From positions 1 to 22,494 of the IMG/VR virus record IMGVR_UViG_3300006805_000183: 22,494 bases of DNA. The stretch is one strand, 5' to 3'. The position numbers and the translations under genes are program-made. Shown in pieces: positions 12,846 to 20,780 of the stretch (within the stretch, counting starts at the first letter, position 1; each line of letters starts with the position of its first letter). The DNA is from a virus. The notes under the pieces are model-generated. The model was given only the letters and a program-made list of their open reading frames with translations, was not told where the DNA came from and ran no database searches.

Positions 12846-15218
12846 ATGACGCTTGAACTCCATACCGTTTCCCTGAAAGCGACGGACGGGATCAGTCCCG
12901 TCATGCGCACGGTGGCGACGAACACGCAGTCCGCCACCGCGCAGATGGAGCAGAGCTTCGAGCGCACGACGCGATCGACGGAGCGATTCTCGAAGGCTGG
13001 CGCGGCGATGGGGTCGGCGCTCGGCGCCGGCATCTTGCTCTTCGGCGAATTCGGTCGCGCCGCCGCTGAGGAAGAGGCCGTCTTCGCCCGGCTCGAGCAG
13101 GCCGTCGAGGCGACCGGCAAGAGTTATCTGGACTATAGCGACGCGATCGACCGGGCAATCAGCAAGGGCGAAGACCTCGCGTTCAGTGACGATCAGGTCG
13201 CGGACGCGCTGTCGCGGATGACCACCACGACCGGCGATGCCCAGGCGGCGCTCGACAATATCGGGCTCGCGATGGACCTGGCCCGTGCGCGCGGAATCGA
13301 TCTGAGCGCGGCGGCGGACCTGATCGGCAAAGCCTATACCGGCAACTTTGCCGCGTTGTCACGGTACGGCATCACGCTCAACGAAAACGCGACCGCGACC
13401 GAAGCCCTCGCCGCCATCCAACAGAAGACCGCGGGGCAGGCGGAAGCCTACGGAAACACGCAGGCGGCCGCGATCGACCGCGCGAAGAACAGCCTGGACA
13501 ACTTTACGGAAAGTCTCGGGGCGCACGCGGGCGAACTCTCGACGCTGGTGGCGCTTCTGCCTGGACTCACCGCTGGGTGGACGATTCTCGCCGGCGCGGC
13601 TGGTGGGGTGACGGGTGCGCTGGGCGGCGGGGCCGGGGCGGCTGGGGCGACGGGCGCATTGACCGCGTTCGGTGTATCGCTCGCGTCCCTGGGTGTCGCG
13701 GTGGCGGCGCTCACTCCGGCGGTCGCACTCCTCGCGTACACCGTCTATACCGCCAAAGACAATATGGAGGCGGTGACCAAAGAGACGGACGCCATTGGCG
13801 AGGCACTGACGAGCGCCGGACTTGCCGCCGATGAATTCGCGCTTCGCCTCTATGGGGCCTTTTCTCAGAATCTCAACCTGACGGAATACACCGATCCGGT
13901 GACCGGGTTGACCTTCACCCTTGAATCAGCGTTCGACGAATTGGTCGCGTTGCGTGGCGAGTTCCAAGCGCAGTTTATCGAGATTGCCAGAAGCGCGGAA
14001 ATTGACCTCGCGAACCCCACGTCCGAGCAAATCACGTTCCTTATTGACCAACTGCTGTACTTCTACCGGCTTCAGAACGAAGTCGCCCAGAATCAACTTG
14101 AGATCAACCGCGCCCAGGGGCTCAGCCTCATCACGTCGCCGGATACCGCGACCGTCAAGGATGTGGCACGCCTGTCGCTGCATACCGATCAGTCACGCGC
14201 GAGCATGGGGCAGCGGAGCGTTGACGAGGCGAACACCCGGCAGGCAGCAGCGCTGGCGGCGAATGACCTGGCGTTGTCGTTCAAAGACGCGATCGAATAC
14301 ACGAACTCCTGGAGCGCCGCGCAGGCGAACGCAAGCGAGCAAATCCGGAAGCAATTCGGTCTGTATGCCGGATTGGTCGAGGGGATCGATTCCGCGACCG
14401 ATGCGCAGAACGCCTTCTGGCAGTCGCAGCAAAACGTGCTCGCGGAGCAGACGGTCTACAGCCAGCAGCAGAGCGAATATCAGGGGCAACTCGCAAATCT
14501 TGAAGCGGGATACAAGATCCTCCAGGAGCGACAGGCGGCAGGTGTCGCACTGACAAAGGATGAACAAAACCTTCTCGAGAATTACCCAAGGTATTACGAG
14601 CGACTGACCGGCGGGATCGAGGATGCAGCCGTCGCGGAAGCAATCCTGACGGGGCAATACGTCGAGAACATGCTCAAAGGCGATCAACTCAACGATTCGC
14701 TTGCGGGCAACACCGACGCCACCGGGCGGCTGGTAGACATCATCGAAGACCTCATCCTGTCGCTCGATGGCGTGCCCGAGGAGGTCCGGAGCCGGATCGA
14801 GATCGACAACGCCATCGAAGCAAAGGGCGAACTCGAAGGCATCGTGTCGTATCTCAATTCGATCGATGGGCGAACGGCGACCTTCTACGTCAACGCCGCC
14901 GGCACGGGCGTCAGTCTCGGCAGTCCGGACGGCGTCGGCATTCTCCAGGGCGACATGCTCGGCGGGATCATCCCCGGCGCGGCGCACGGTCGCGTCATGG
15001 GCGGCGGTTACACGCTGGTCGGCGAGGCCGGGCCGGAGCTCATCGCCGGGGGGCAAGGCGGCATGGTCATCCCGGCCAGCGCCACCCGCGCCCGGCTCCG
15101 GGGCGGCGCGGGCGGCGACACCTTTCAATTCAACGCCCCGATCATGGTCTACGCCAACAACCCGCAGCAGTTCGCGGCCCAGATGCGCGAGCAATACGTC
15201 GGAGGCGCACGCCAATGA
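12846..15218 (+). CDS. Tape measure protein (790 aa)
   Basis: Long protein with the tape measure layout: N-terminal helices (residues 1-~215, with the TMP-like EEAVFARLEQAVEATGKSYL and DALSRMTTTTGDAQAALDNI segments), a central hydrophobic, Gly/Ala-rich region at ~232-302 that can insert in the host membrane during DNA entry, then long helical/coiled-coil stretches rich in Gln and Asn, and the common C-terminal motif VGEAGPELIAGG near residue 725. At about 1.5 angstrom per residue the tail would be roughly 120 nm, typical of siphoviruses. No embedded lysozyme or peptidase motif is evident. It sets tail length and is coated by the chaperones above. ATG start preceded by a G-rich tract; the stop overlaps the next gene. 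Confidence 0.95.
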   Translation: MTLELHTVSLKATDGISPVMRTVATNTQSATAQMEQSFERTTRSTERFSKAGAAMGSALGAGILLFGEFGRAAAEEEAVFARLEQAVEATGKSYLDYSDAIDRAISKGEDLAFSDDQVADALSRMTTTTGDAQAALDNIGLAMDLARARGIDLSAAADLIGKAYTGNFAALSRYGITLNENATATEALAAIQQKTAGQAEAYGNTQAAAIDRAKNSLDNFTESLGAHAGELSTLVALLPGLTAGWTILAGAAGGVTGALGGGAGAAGATGALTAFGVSLASLGVAVAALTPAVALLAYTVYTAKDNMEAVTKETDAIGEALTSAGLAADEFALRLYGAFSQNLNLTEYTDPVTGLTFTLESAFDELVALRGEFQAQFIEIARSAEIDLANPTSEQITFLIDQLLYFYRLQNEVAQNQLEINRAQGLSLITSPDTATVKDVARLSLHTDQSRASMGQRSVDEANTRQAAALAANDLALSFKDAIEYTNSWSAAQANASEQIRKQFGLYAGLVEGIDSATDAQNAFWQSQQNVLAEQTVYSQQQSEYQGQLANLEAGYKILQERQAAGVALTKDEQNLLENYPRYYERLTGGIEDAAVAEAILTGQYVENMLKGDQLNDSLAGNTDATGRLVDIIEDLILSLDGVPEEVRSRIEIDNAIEAKGELEGIVSYLNSIDGRTATFYVNAAGTGVSLGSPDGVGILQGDMLGGIIPGAAHGRVMGGGYTLVGEAGPELIAGGQGGMVIPASATRARLRGGAGGDTFQFNAPIMVYANNPQQFAAQMREQYVGGARQ

Positions 15219-18079
15219 GGATCGTCGCCTTCGACGGCAAGCGATTCGCTGATCTGAATGTGGGGGCGAATTTCCCGCCCGGCATGCAGAACGGCCCGCC
15301 GGTCAGTCCGATCGCCGTCGCCCGCGAGGCGCTACATCCGATCCACGTCGGCACGCAACAGCAGCCCCGGACGTTTACCGTCAACTTCGTCGTCAAAGGG
15401 GGCAATCCCACCGAGGCGACGATCATGGGGTTGTTGGGCGCGCTCCGGCCGGGCGATCCCAACGAGCGCGTCATGGTCGCGGAGATCACGGACGGGCCGA
15501 ACCAGGGCGTTGAGGTCGAATGCCTGATGGCGGTCGGTCAGTGGCGCATGGGGGCCACGAACGACATCTACGTTGATTTCACCGCGGCGGACCCGCGCTG
15601 GTTCGAGCGGGTGGCGGTGACGCTGCCCGAGATCGCGATCGGTCACGGTGACGCGATGCCGCTACCCAACGACGGCGGGGCGGATGTCGATCCCGTGCTC
15701 CGCTTCGGTTGGGACACGCAACGCGCCAGCACCAGCGCCACGGTCGGCTGGAAGTACATCAAACAGGAGACGATCACCAACAGCGGCACGAAGAACTGGC
15801 GCCGCGTGCGGATGACAGTCGATCTGGGGGATACCGCCGCGCTCGTGACCGCCGGCAAGATGCAGGCGGATGGCGACGATCTCCGGGTACGGATCAGCGG
15901 GCAGCCATCGACCCGTGAGATTCCACGCACCCTGACCAACCCGAACACCAAACGCACGCTCTGCCACTTCTACGTGACGATCCCCGCAGGGCAGTCCGTC
16001 ACCTACGACTTCGTCTACGGCAACGCCAGCGCCACCGCGCCGACGAATCTCTCCACGCGCACGCGCAACGCGCTCAGCTACGCCGCCGATGACCTCGAGG
16101 GCGACAGCGGCACGGCGACCAGCGGCGGGGCGAACACGCTCACCAACTCCGGCGAGACCTGGGAGACGAACCGCTGGCGCTACGGCTACATCCAGGTCAC
16201 GGGCGGCACCGGATCGGGTCAGCGGCGTTGGATCGCGAGCAACACCGGCACGGTCATCACGACCACCCGCAACTGGACGACCCAGCCGGACAACACCAGC
16301 ACCTATGTGATCTGGATGACCGGGATCGCGGTCGATGGTGGGCGGGCGACGTCGTTGGGCACGACGACGTCCATGCAGGATACCAGCCAGGCGTGGGGCG
16401 CCAACCAGTGGCAGGGCGGCGTCTACTACAACATCACCCAGGGCATCGGGCCGTACGCGATCATCTCCAACACCGCCGATACGATCACGACCGCGACCAT
16501 GTCCGCCGCGCCCGCGCTCAACGACAGCTACTACCTCGAGCGGTACGGCGTCATCCAGTACATGGTCAATCGCTCGGTGACCGAGACGGCGCACCGCGGG
16601 TTGTGGCGAATCAACAAGTACCACTCCAAGGGGGCCAAGGTCTGGTACGGCGATCAGGTGCCGGGCGGCTGGATTCCGTGGCTGATGCTCGCCAACAACG
16701 ACGACTATGCCCAGGGACGTTACATCGACGAAGGCAGCGGCGGCGGGCACGCGATCAACAACTGGCCAGGGCACTACAGTCGCCGCGCCGTCCGGTCGGA
16801 CAACACCTGGCCGGAAGAGGGGCAGGCGGACGGCGCGCTTGCCCACGATCCCCGCGCGTACATCGGGCTCGACTGGGACTACCAGATGAAGAACGAGGGC
16901 GGGATTGGCCAGGTGGTCATCCTGACCCAGGAGCCGGACGGCGACGACTGGCAGACGGTCGGCTCGGACACGACGACCCGCTCCACGCTGGCGAACGTCA
17001 CCGCCGGATCGGGCGTCGCCGGGTACACCAACCTGACCGGCGATCAGACGCCGAACAAAATCTACATCGGCGTCTGGCCGGCGGACGGCGTCGAGATCCC
17101 GTCCACCAAACGCAAAGACTATTCGGTCGAACTGCGCAACCACGCCAAGATGATGCTCTACCTCGACGTCACCGACTGCGGGTCGATGACCAACGGCATT
17201 TACGTCGTCGGCAGCGAGACCGAGGTCTACGACCTGCAAGCCACGTTCCGCATCGGCGGCGGATCGAGTGCCACGCCGCCGTATGACAAGGTCGCGGCGA
17301 ACGTGCTCCTGGCCGCGAACCGCGAGCTCTGGATCAACCCCGACCCGGAGAGCGGCGCGCCGTTGATCGGCGTCTACAACAGCAGCACCGACACGCTGGT
17401 CGCCCGCGCCCCGATGGCGGCCACGATCACGCATCACGATCTCGACCTCGACGGCACGGATACCGGCGTCGTCAGCAAGACGCTGACCCCGATCCGGCCT
17501 GGCGACAACCTCGTGCCCTATCCCGACAGCATCACCGGCTGGTCGCTCAACGACGGCGGCACCGGCGTGACCGCCACGCTCAACAACGAGACGTCCACCT
17601 ACTACGGCGAGAATGCCCAGGCGATCCGGATCAACATCACCGCGGCCCCGGTCGGCGCGTGGACGCTGGCGATGGAACGGGCGAATTTCGACGTCATCCC
17701 CGGCACGCTCTACGACTTCGGCGCGATCGTGCGCTCGAGCATCACCGGAATCGACGTCTCCGTCGTGGCCGAATGGCAGGAGACGCAGGCGGGCGGGGCG
17801 ACGAGTTCGGTGGACGGCACGCAGACCGATACGATCACGATCGCCAGCGCGGCCCGCTGGTATCCACTCGGGGCGGGGAAACAGATCTTCGCGGGCAGTA
17901 GCGTCACCCCGGCCACCGGCGGCTGCAACCTCTACATCCTGATCGAAGGCACCGGCAACGTCTCCGGCAACATCTACATTGACCCGATCACGCTGGGAGT
18001 GCCGAACCTCTACGTATCCGAGGATGAGCCGGGCACGTTGTCGTTCGAAGCGTCATGGGTGCGTTCGTACCATGGCTAA
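15215..18079 (+). CDS. Large distal tail (Dit-like) protein with inserted repeats and CBM-like end (954 aa)
   Basis: ATGA overlap with the tape measure gene. Residues 1-~140 look like a Dit N-terminal ring domain (VGANFPPGMQ, ALHPIHVGTQQQPRTFTVNF, FTAADPRWFERV); the order tape measure-Dit-Tal is standard. Residues ~150-290 are a beta-rich module with Y-D-F-V-Y-G-N. Residues ~296-365 and ~374-440 are two diverged copies of a unit with T-x-x-x-W-x-x-N-x-W and a SNT-x-x-x-I-TT core. Residues ~440-760 include a W-rich module (WRINKYHSKGAKVWYGDQVP). Residues ~765-935 (LVPYPDSITGWSLNDGG onward) resemble a CBM4/9-like jelly roll, as in fibres that bind surface sugar. Typical Dit proteins are ~250-500 aa, so this one is enlarged. 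Confidence 0.8.
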   Translation: MRIVAFDGKRFADLNVGANFPPGMQNGPPVSPIAVAREALHPIHVGTQQQPRTFTVNFVVKGGNPTEATIMGLLGALRPGDPNERVMVAEITDGPNQGVEVECLMAVGQWRMGATNDIYVDFTAADPRWFERVAVTLPEIAIGHGDAMPLPNDGGADVDPVLRFGWDTQRASTSATVGWKYIKQETITNSGTKNWRRVRMTVDLGDTAALVTAGKMQADGDDLRVRISGQPSTREIPRTLTNPNTKRTLCHFYVTIPAGQSVTYDFVYGNASATAPTNLSTRTRNALSYAADDLEGDSGTATSGGANTLTNSGETWETNRWRYGYIQVTGGTGSGQRRWIASNTGTVITTTRNWTTQPDNTSTYVIWMTGIAVDGGRATSLGTTTSMQDTSQAWGANQWQGGVYYNITQGIGPYAIISNTADTITTATMSAAPALNDSYYLERYGVIQYMVNRSVTETAHRGLWRINKYHSKGAKVWYGDQVPGGWIPWLMLANNDDYAQGRYIDEGSGGGHAINNWPGHYSRRAVRSDNTWPEEGQADGALAHDPRAYIGLDWDYQMKNEGGIGQVVILTQEPDGDDWQTVGSDTTTRSTLANVTAGSGVAGYTNLTGDQTPNKIYIGVWPADGVEIPSTKRKDYSVELRNHAKMMLYLDVTDCGSMTNGIYVVGSETEVYDLQATFRIGGGSSATPPYDKVAANVLLAANRELWINPDPESGAPLIGVYNSSTDTLVARAPMAATITHHDLDLDGTDTGVVSKTLTPIRPGDNLVPYPDSITGWSLNDGGTGVTATLNNETSTYYGENAQAIRINITAAPVGAWTLAMERANFDVIPGTLYDFGAIVRSSITGIDVSVVAEWQETQAGGATSSVDGTQTDTITIASAARWYPLGAGKQIFAGSSVTPATGGCNLYILIEGTGNVSGNIYIDPITLGVPNLYVSEDEPGTLSFEASWVRSYHG
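16100..16535 (+). repeat. Two ~70-residue repeats inside the distal tail protein
   Basis: Two units (about 16100-16310 and 16335-16535) share the pattern G-x-A-TS-x-G ... W-x-x-N-x-W-x-G-x-x-x-x-I-T-x-G-x-G ... I-x-SNT-x-x-x-I-TT ... YVI/YYL. Divergence is high at protein level, so duplication is old. Confidence 0.55.
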
Positions 18080-19088
18080 TCGTACGACCTCGATCATCAC
18101 GATCTCGGATGAACACTGGGAGGATGCCCGCGACATCGCGGTCGGCGACCTCTCGGTCGGCTGGCGGGTCAACGGCAACGGGCGCGGCTCGTTTCGCCTG
18201 CCCGCGCGCACGGCGCATCTGCTCGGATGGTCCGACATCAAGGGGCGATGGGTCTGGGCGCCGCTCGGCCCACTCGGATGCTGGGGCGGGATCGTCGAGG
18301 ATGACCCCGGCGACATCGGCAACGGCATCGTTGAACTCTCGTGTGTCTCCATGGGCGCGTTGCTCGACCACGCGACCACGCCGCGCACCTACCGGCAGTA
18401 CACCTCGACCGCCGGCGCGTTGATCGGACGGGCAATTCGTGATTGCGCGCTCGACGGCCCGCTCTGGTTCGACACGGTCACGGTCGATGAGGACGGCCCG
18501 GCGGTCACGCTCGAGCATCGCGGCGACCAACTCGGCCGCGTCGTGCAATCGCTCGCGAGCGGCGCGGGTGGACAGTGGAACGTCACCGTGGATGCCGACG
18601 CCGCGATCGCGTTCGCCTACGCCTCCGAGTATGAGGACGTGCGCGGCGACCTGATTCTCCGCGAGGGCTACAACGTCGTCGCCGGCAGCGTGCGCCCGTC
18701 GATCGCGCAGGTCGTCAACGACTTGTTGGGGGTGGCGAACGATCGCGACTGGCAGCGGTCCGGGGCGGCGCGGGTTGAAGATGCCGATTCGATCCTGACG
18801 CATGGACGGCGGCAGGGAAGCAAGCGGTATCCGGGCCATACCCGCAAGTCGTCGCTGGAGACCGTCGCCCGCGCGGACCTGGCGCGGCTGGCGTTGCCCA
18901 CGAACGCCGTGTCGATCGACGTGCCGGTGCGGGATAAGTCGTTGTACGAGCTCCGCGAAGGGCAACTCGTCACCCTGGTCAGCGCGGCTACAAACCAGAC
19001 GCTCGACTTCGAGGTCGCGGCACGGGCCTACGACGCGGGGCGGGGCGTGGTGACGCTGGTGGGCACGGCCACGGAGCAGGATGCATGA
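18072..19088 (+). CDS. Tail hub / Tal-like baseplate protein (338 aa)
   Basis: The ATG at 18072 overlaps the previous gene by eight bases; further upstream ATGs are inside it. The protein starts MANRTTSIITISDEHWEDAR, contains GSFRLPARTAHLLGWSDI, a W-rich GRWVWAPLGPLGCWGGIVED, an ordered mixture of strands and helices (LEHRGDQLGRVVQSLASGAG) and ends in GVVTLVGTATEQDA. The layout is that of the gp27-like hub fold of siphovirus Tal / tail-endopeptidase N-termini, which close the tail tube below Dit. No C-terminal peptidase or lysozyme domain is present, so it is the short, structural version. Confidence 0.7.
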   Translation: MANRTTSIITISDEHWEDARDIAVGDLSVGWRVNGNGRGSFRLPARTAHLLGWSDIKGRWVWAPLGPLGCWGGIVEDDPGDIGNGIVELSCVSMGALLDHATTPRTYRQYTSTAGALIGRAIRDCALDGPLWFDTVTVDEDGPAVTLEHRGDQLGRVVQSLASGAGGQWNVTVDADAAIAFAYASEYEDVRGDLILREGYNVVAGSVRPSIAQVVNDLLGVANDRDWQRSGAARVEDADSILTHGRRQGSKRYPGHTRKSSLETVARADLARLALPTNAVSIDVPVRDKSLYELREGQLVTLVSAATNQTLDFEVAARAYDAGRGVVTLVGTATEQDA

Positions 19089-19228
19089 GAAAAGCGACTG
19101 CCTCGCATACGGCGTTACCCAGCCTGTGGCGACCGAATAACGTCACGGGCCGATGGCGATGCCATCGCGGGCTGCGCCTAAGGGCTCCACAATGCCCCGC
19201 CCAAGTCGCTGGGGGAATCGTAGCATGA
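19085..19228 (+). CDS. Tiny coupled reading frame (47 aa)
   Basis: The ATG overlaps the preceding stop (ATGA) and its stop overlaps the next gene's ATG (ATGA). The product MRKATASHTALPSLWRPNNV continues Arg-rich with TGRWRCHRGLRLRAPQC and is not recognisable. It contains a short perfect inverted repeat (CGATGGC-GAT-GCCATCG, 19151-19167). Otherwise there would be a 136-base non-coding gap in this very dense region. Either a real micro-protein or a coupling bridge. Confidence 0.4.
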   Translation: MRKATASHTALPSLWRPNNVTGRWRCHRGLRLRAPQCPAQVAGGIVA

Positions 19229-19803
19229 GAGTGCAGCGACTCGGGATCGACCCGCAGGAGAGCACGCAGCGCATCGGCTATCAGGTCGAGGGGTTCCGCT
19301 CGCAGCGCGACATGGAACGCCGCGACGATGACGGCGAGCGGTTCGGCGATGACCGGCGGAAGGGCCGGATCATCACGCAGGAGACGCTTATCTGGTACCG
19401 CGCGGGGGTCGGCGCGTCCGGCGATTCCGCCACCGGCTACATCATGCGCCCCGGCGGGCAATCGTCGGATACAGCCTGGGCGGCGTTCACCCTGCCACTG
19501 CAACCGCTGGGACAGGGGCGCATCCTGGCGATCCGGCTCTATTCGTCAGCGGCCTGCACGCAGGGCGAAGCCTACGCGGCGATCAACGTCATCGAAGACG
19601 GCGTGACGAGTTTGCAGACATTTGACGAGGTCGTGATCAGCACGACGAATACCCGTCAGGCACGGGCCAAGTTCGATTGGGAGATCGCCCGGCAGTTCGG
19701 CAAGGATGCCACGCTGGAAGGGCGGATCGTGACGACGAATGTGTTTCAGCCGACCTCGTCGAACATGACGCTGGTGGCAACGTTTGGGTATGAGAACTGG
19801 TAG
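19225..19803 (+). CDS. Minor tail protein (192 aa)
   Basis: The ATG at 19225 is preferred over one 72 bases earlier because it overlaps the upstream stop and has GGGGGAA before it. The protein starts MRVQRLGIDPQESTQRIGYQ with a charged, disordered segment (Asp/Arg-rich, residues ~28-52), then a beta-rich body (EDGVTSLQTFDEVVISTTN, VTTNVFQPTSSNMTLVATFG). Position after the hub gene and before lysis genes suits a tail tip or fibre-adaptor protein. No enzyme motif. Confidence 0.6.
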   Translation: MRVQRLGIDPQESTQRIGYQVEGFRSQRDMERRDDDGERFGDDRRKGRIITQETLIWYRAGVGASGDSATGYIMRPGGQSSDTAWAAFTLPLQPLGQGRILAIRLYSSAACTQGEAYAAINVIEDGVTSLQTFDEVVISTTNTRQARAKFDWEIARQFGKDATLEGRIVTTNVFQPTSSNMTLVATFGYENW

Positions 19804-19809
19804 CGCCGA

Positions 19810-19870
19810 CCCCGCCTGGCCGGGCGGGGATGACACCGGGGGAGCGGGCGGTTCGGACCCACCCGCTCCC
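19810..19870 (+). terminator. Two tandem GC-rich hairpins at the end of the tail operon
   Basis: CCCCGCC (19810-19816) pairs with GGCGGGG (19823-19829), loop six bases. GGGAGCGGG (19840-19848) pairs with CCCGCTCCC (19862-19870), loop 13 bases. They follow the minor tail stop but lack a T tract, so termination may need Rho or be partial. The following lysis genes may still be read from upstream. Confidence 0.5.
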
Positions 19871-19893
19871 GGCACCACGCGAGGATGAGTCGC

Positions 19894-19998
19894 ATGGCCG
19901 AGTTAACCCTAGCAATCGTGGGGAGGATGCGCGTCCCCACAAATGGGGATATGGACACGTCGATGCAGGGGATGCCGTTATGGCGATGCGAGACGTAG
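19894..19998 (+). CDS. Tiny reading frame (34 aa) before the lysis genes
   Basis: ATG with GAGG nine bases before it; an in-frame ATG three codons upstream is also possible. It encodes MAELTLAIVGRMRVPTNGDM and 14 more residues. Unknown; listed because it fills the gap to the next gene (three bases after its stop) and has a plausible ribosome binding site. Could be spurious. Confidence 0.3.
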   Translation: MAELTLAIVGRMRVPTNGDMDTSMQGMPLWRCET

Positions 19999-20001
19999 CG
20001 G

Positions 20002-20220
20002 ATGAGCGCGACGGACGCCTACCAGGCTGGCGGATGGCCGGCGGTCGCTATCCTGATGGCGGCGGCCGTGATCATCTACCTGGTGCGAGACAACCGAGAG
20101 CTCCGCGCACGGATCGACGACATCATCGACACCGAGCGGACGATGCTGTCCAAGATGCAGGAGCGCGACGCGGACGAACTCCGGGAGTTTCGGCGGCAGC
20201 GCGATGGCCCCGGTCATTGA
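20002..20220 (+). CDS. Small membrane protein with coiled tail (72 aa), possible holin/spanin-type
   Basis: Residues ~12-28 (WPAVAILMAAAVIIYLV) form one membrane helix, followed by a highly charged helix (RDNRELRARIDDIIDTERTM) predicted to be coiled-coil. This type of single-pass protein with a charged C-terminal helix is often found next to phage endolysins as a holin-like or accessory lysis factor. The stop overlaps the next ATG (TGATG). Its exact class cannot be fixed from sequence. Confidence 0.6.
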   Translation: MSATDAYQAGGWPAVAILMAAAVIIYLVRDNRELRARIDDIIDTERTMLSKMQERDADELREFRRQRDGPGH

Positions 20221-20414
20221 TGCGCGCCTTCCTCGGCTGGCTCCGTCCGGGCCAGTATCGCCGGGATGAGACCGACCCTTTGCAGCACCGGATGCGCACC
20301 AACACGCAGGTCGCGATGCTGCAAACCGACCTGCGGCGACGGCAACCACCGGACCGCCCCTCGATCGCCGACGCGCTCCGGCCCCCGGCGCACCACGATA
20401 AGGAGCCGTCATGA
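20220..20414 (+). CDS. Small basic hypothetical protein (64 aa)
   Basis: The start overlaps the preceding TGA and the stop overlaps the next ATG. It begins MRAFLGWLRPGQYRRDETDP, and the rest is a charged polar sequence (TNTQVAMLQTDLRRRQPPDR) with a likely helix. An in-frame upstream extension to 19830 exists but overlaps two other genes and is low-complexity Arg/Asp, so it is not used. Probably a lysis-cassette accessory; unknown. Confidence 0.5.
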   Translation: MRAFLGWLRPGQYRRDETDPLQHRMRTNTQVAMLQTDLRRRQPPDRPSIADALRPPAHHDKEPS

Positions 20415-20728
20415 CGATTCAGGACGCGACATGGGTGTTGCTCGCCGCCAACGCCGGGATCGCCTACGTCTTCGCCTGGGCCCTGCTCAAAACGGCGGGC
20501 GACGATCCGTGGCGGCTGGTGGTGCGGGATTGGGTGGGCAGCAAGGCGCTCTGGCTGGCGATGCTCGCCGTCTATTGGGCGCTCGATTGGATCGACTTCA
20601 CCGTGACCGCGCCGCCGCTGGCGAAGGCGCTCTACGTGCTCTCGCTCGTCAGCTACAGCGTGTTCCACGCGCGCGCGTGCGTCAACTGGTTCGTGGGCAC
20701 GGGCGGACCTGGGGCGTCGAGTGCATGA
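20411..20728 (+). CDS. Membrane protein with about three helices (105 aa)
   Basis: The start overlaps the previous stop (ATGA). Hydrophobic stretches at ~7-27 (ATWVLLAANAGIAYVFAWAL), ~45-62 (KALWLAMLAVYWALDWI) and ~70-87 (LAKALYVLSLVSYSVF) suggest three membrane helices with short loops and a Gly/Ser-rich end. A membrane protein of this size next to an endolysin may be a holin or anti-holin, but holin identity cannot be told from sequence alone. A second holin-like gene follows the endolysin. Confidence 0.65.
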   Translation: MTIQDATWVLLAANAGIAYVFAWALLKTAGDDPWRLVVRDWVGSKALWLAMLAVYWALDWIDFTVTAPPLAKALYVLSLVSYSVFHARACVNWFVGTGGPGASSA

Positions 20729-20747
20729 CTTCCACCGTTAGGGATGG

Positions 20748-20756
20748 TGGTAAAAT
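20748..20756 (+). promoter_or_regulatory. Extended -10 promoter candidate before the endolysin
   Basis: TGG-TAAAAT forms an extended -10 box in an otherwise GC-rich region. No clear -35 is visible. A CCACC / GGTGG inverted repeat (20732-20736 and 20746-20750) overlaps its upstream side and could be an operator. TAGACT (20756-20761), the hexamer also seen before leader B, follows directly. Confidence 0.45.
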
Positions 20757-20780
20757 AGACTTAATCGAAAGGGGTTCGCG

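Noticed and set aside
12631-12849. 72-residue plus-strand frame containing FFFKDTATAE
   Set aside because: It contains the adapter-like stretch, lacks a ribosome binding site and opposes a better minus-strand frame.
15662-17437. 591-residue open frame on the minus strand
   Set aside because: It lies wholly opposite the distal tail gene, with low-complexity Val/Arg/Asp composition and no ribosome binding site or motif; a mirror frame.
19830-20219. N-terminal extension of the gene at 20220
   Set aside because: It overlaps the 34-residue and 72-residue frames in another frame and is low-complexity Arg/Asp/Gly.
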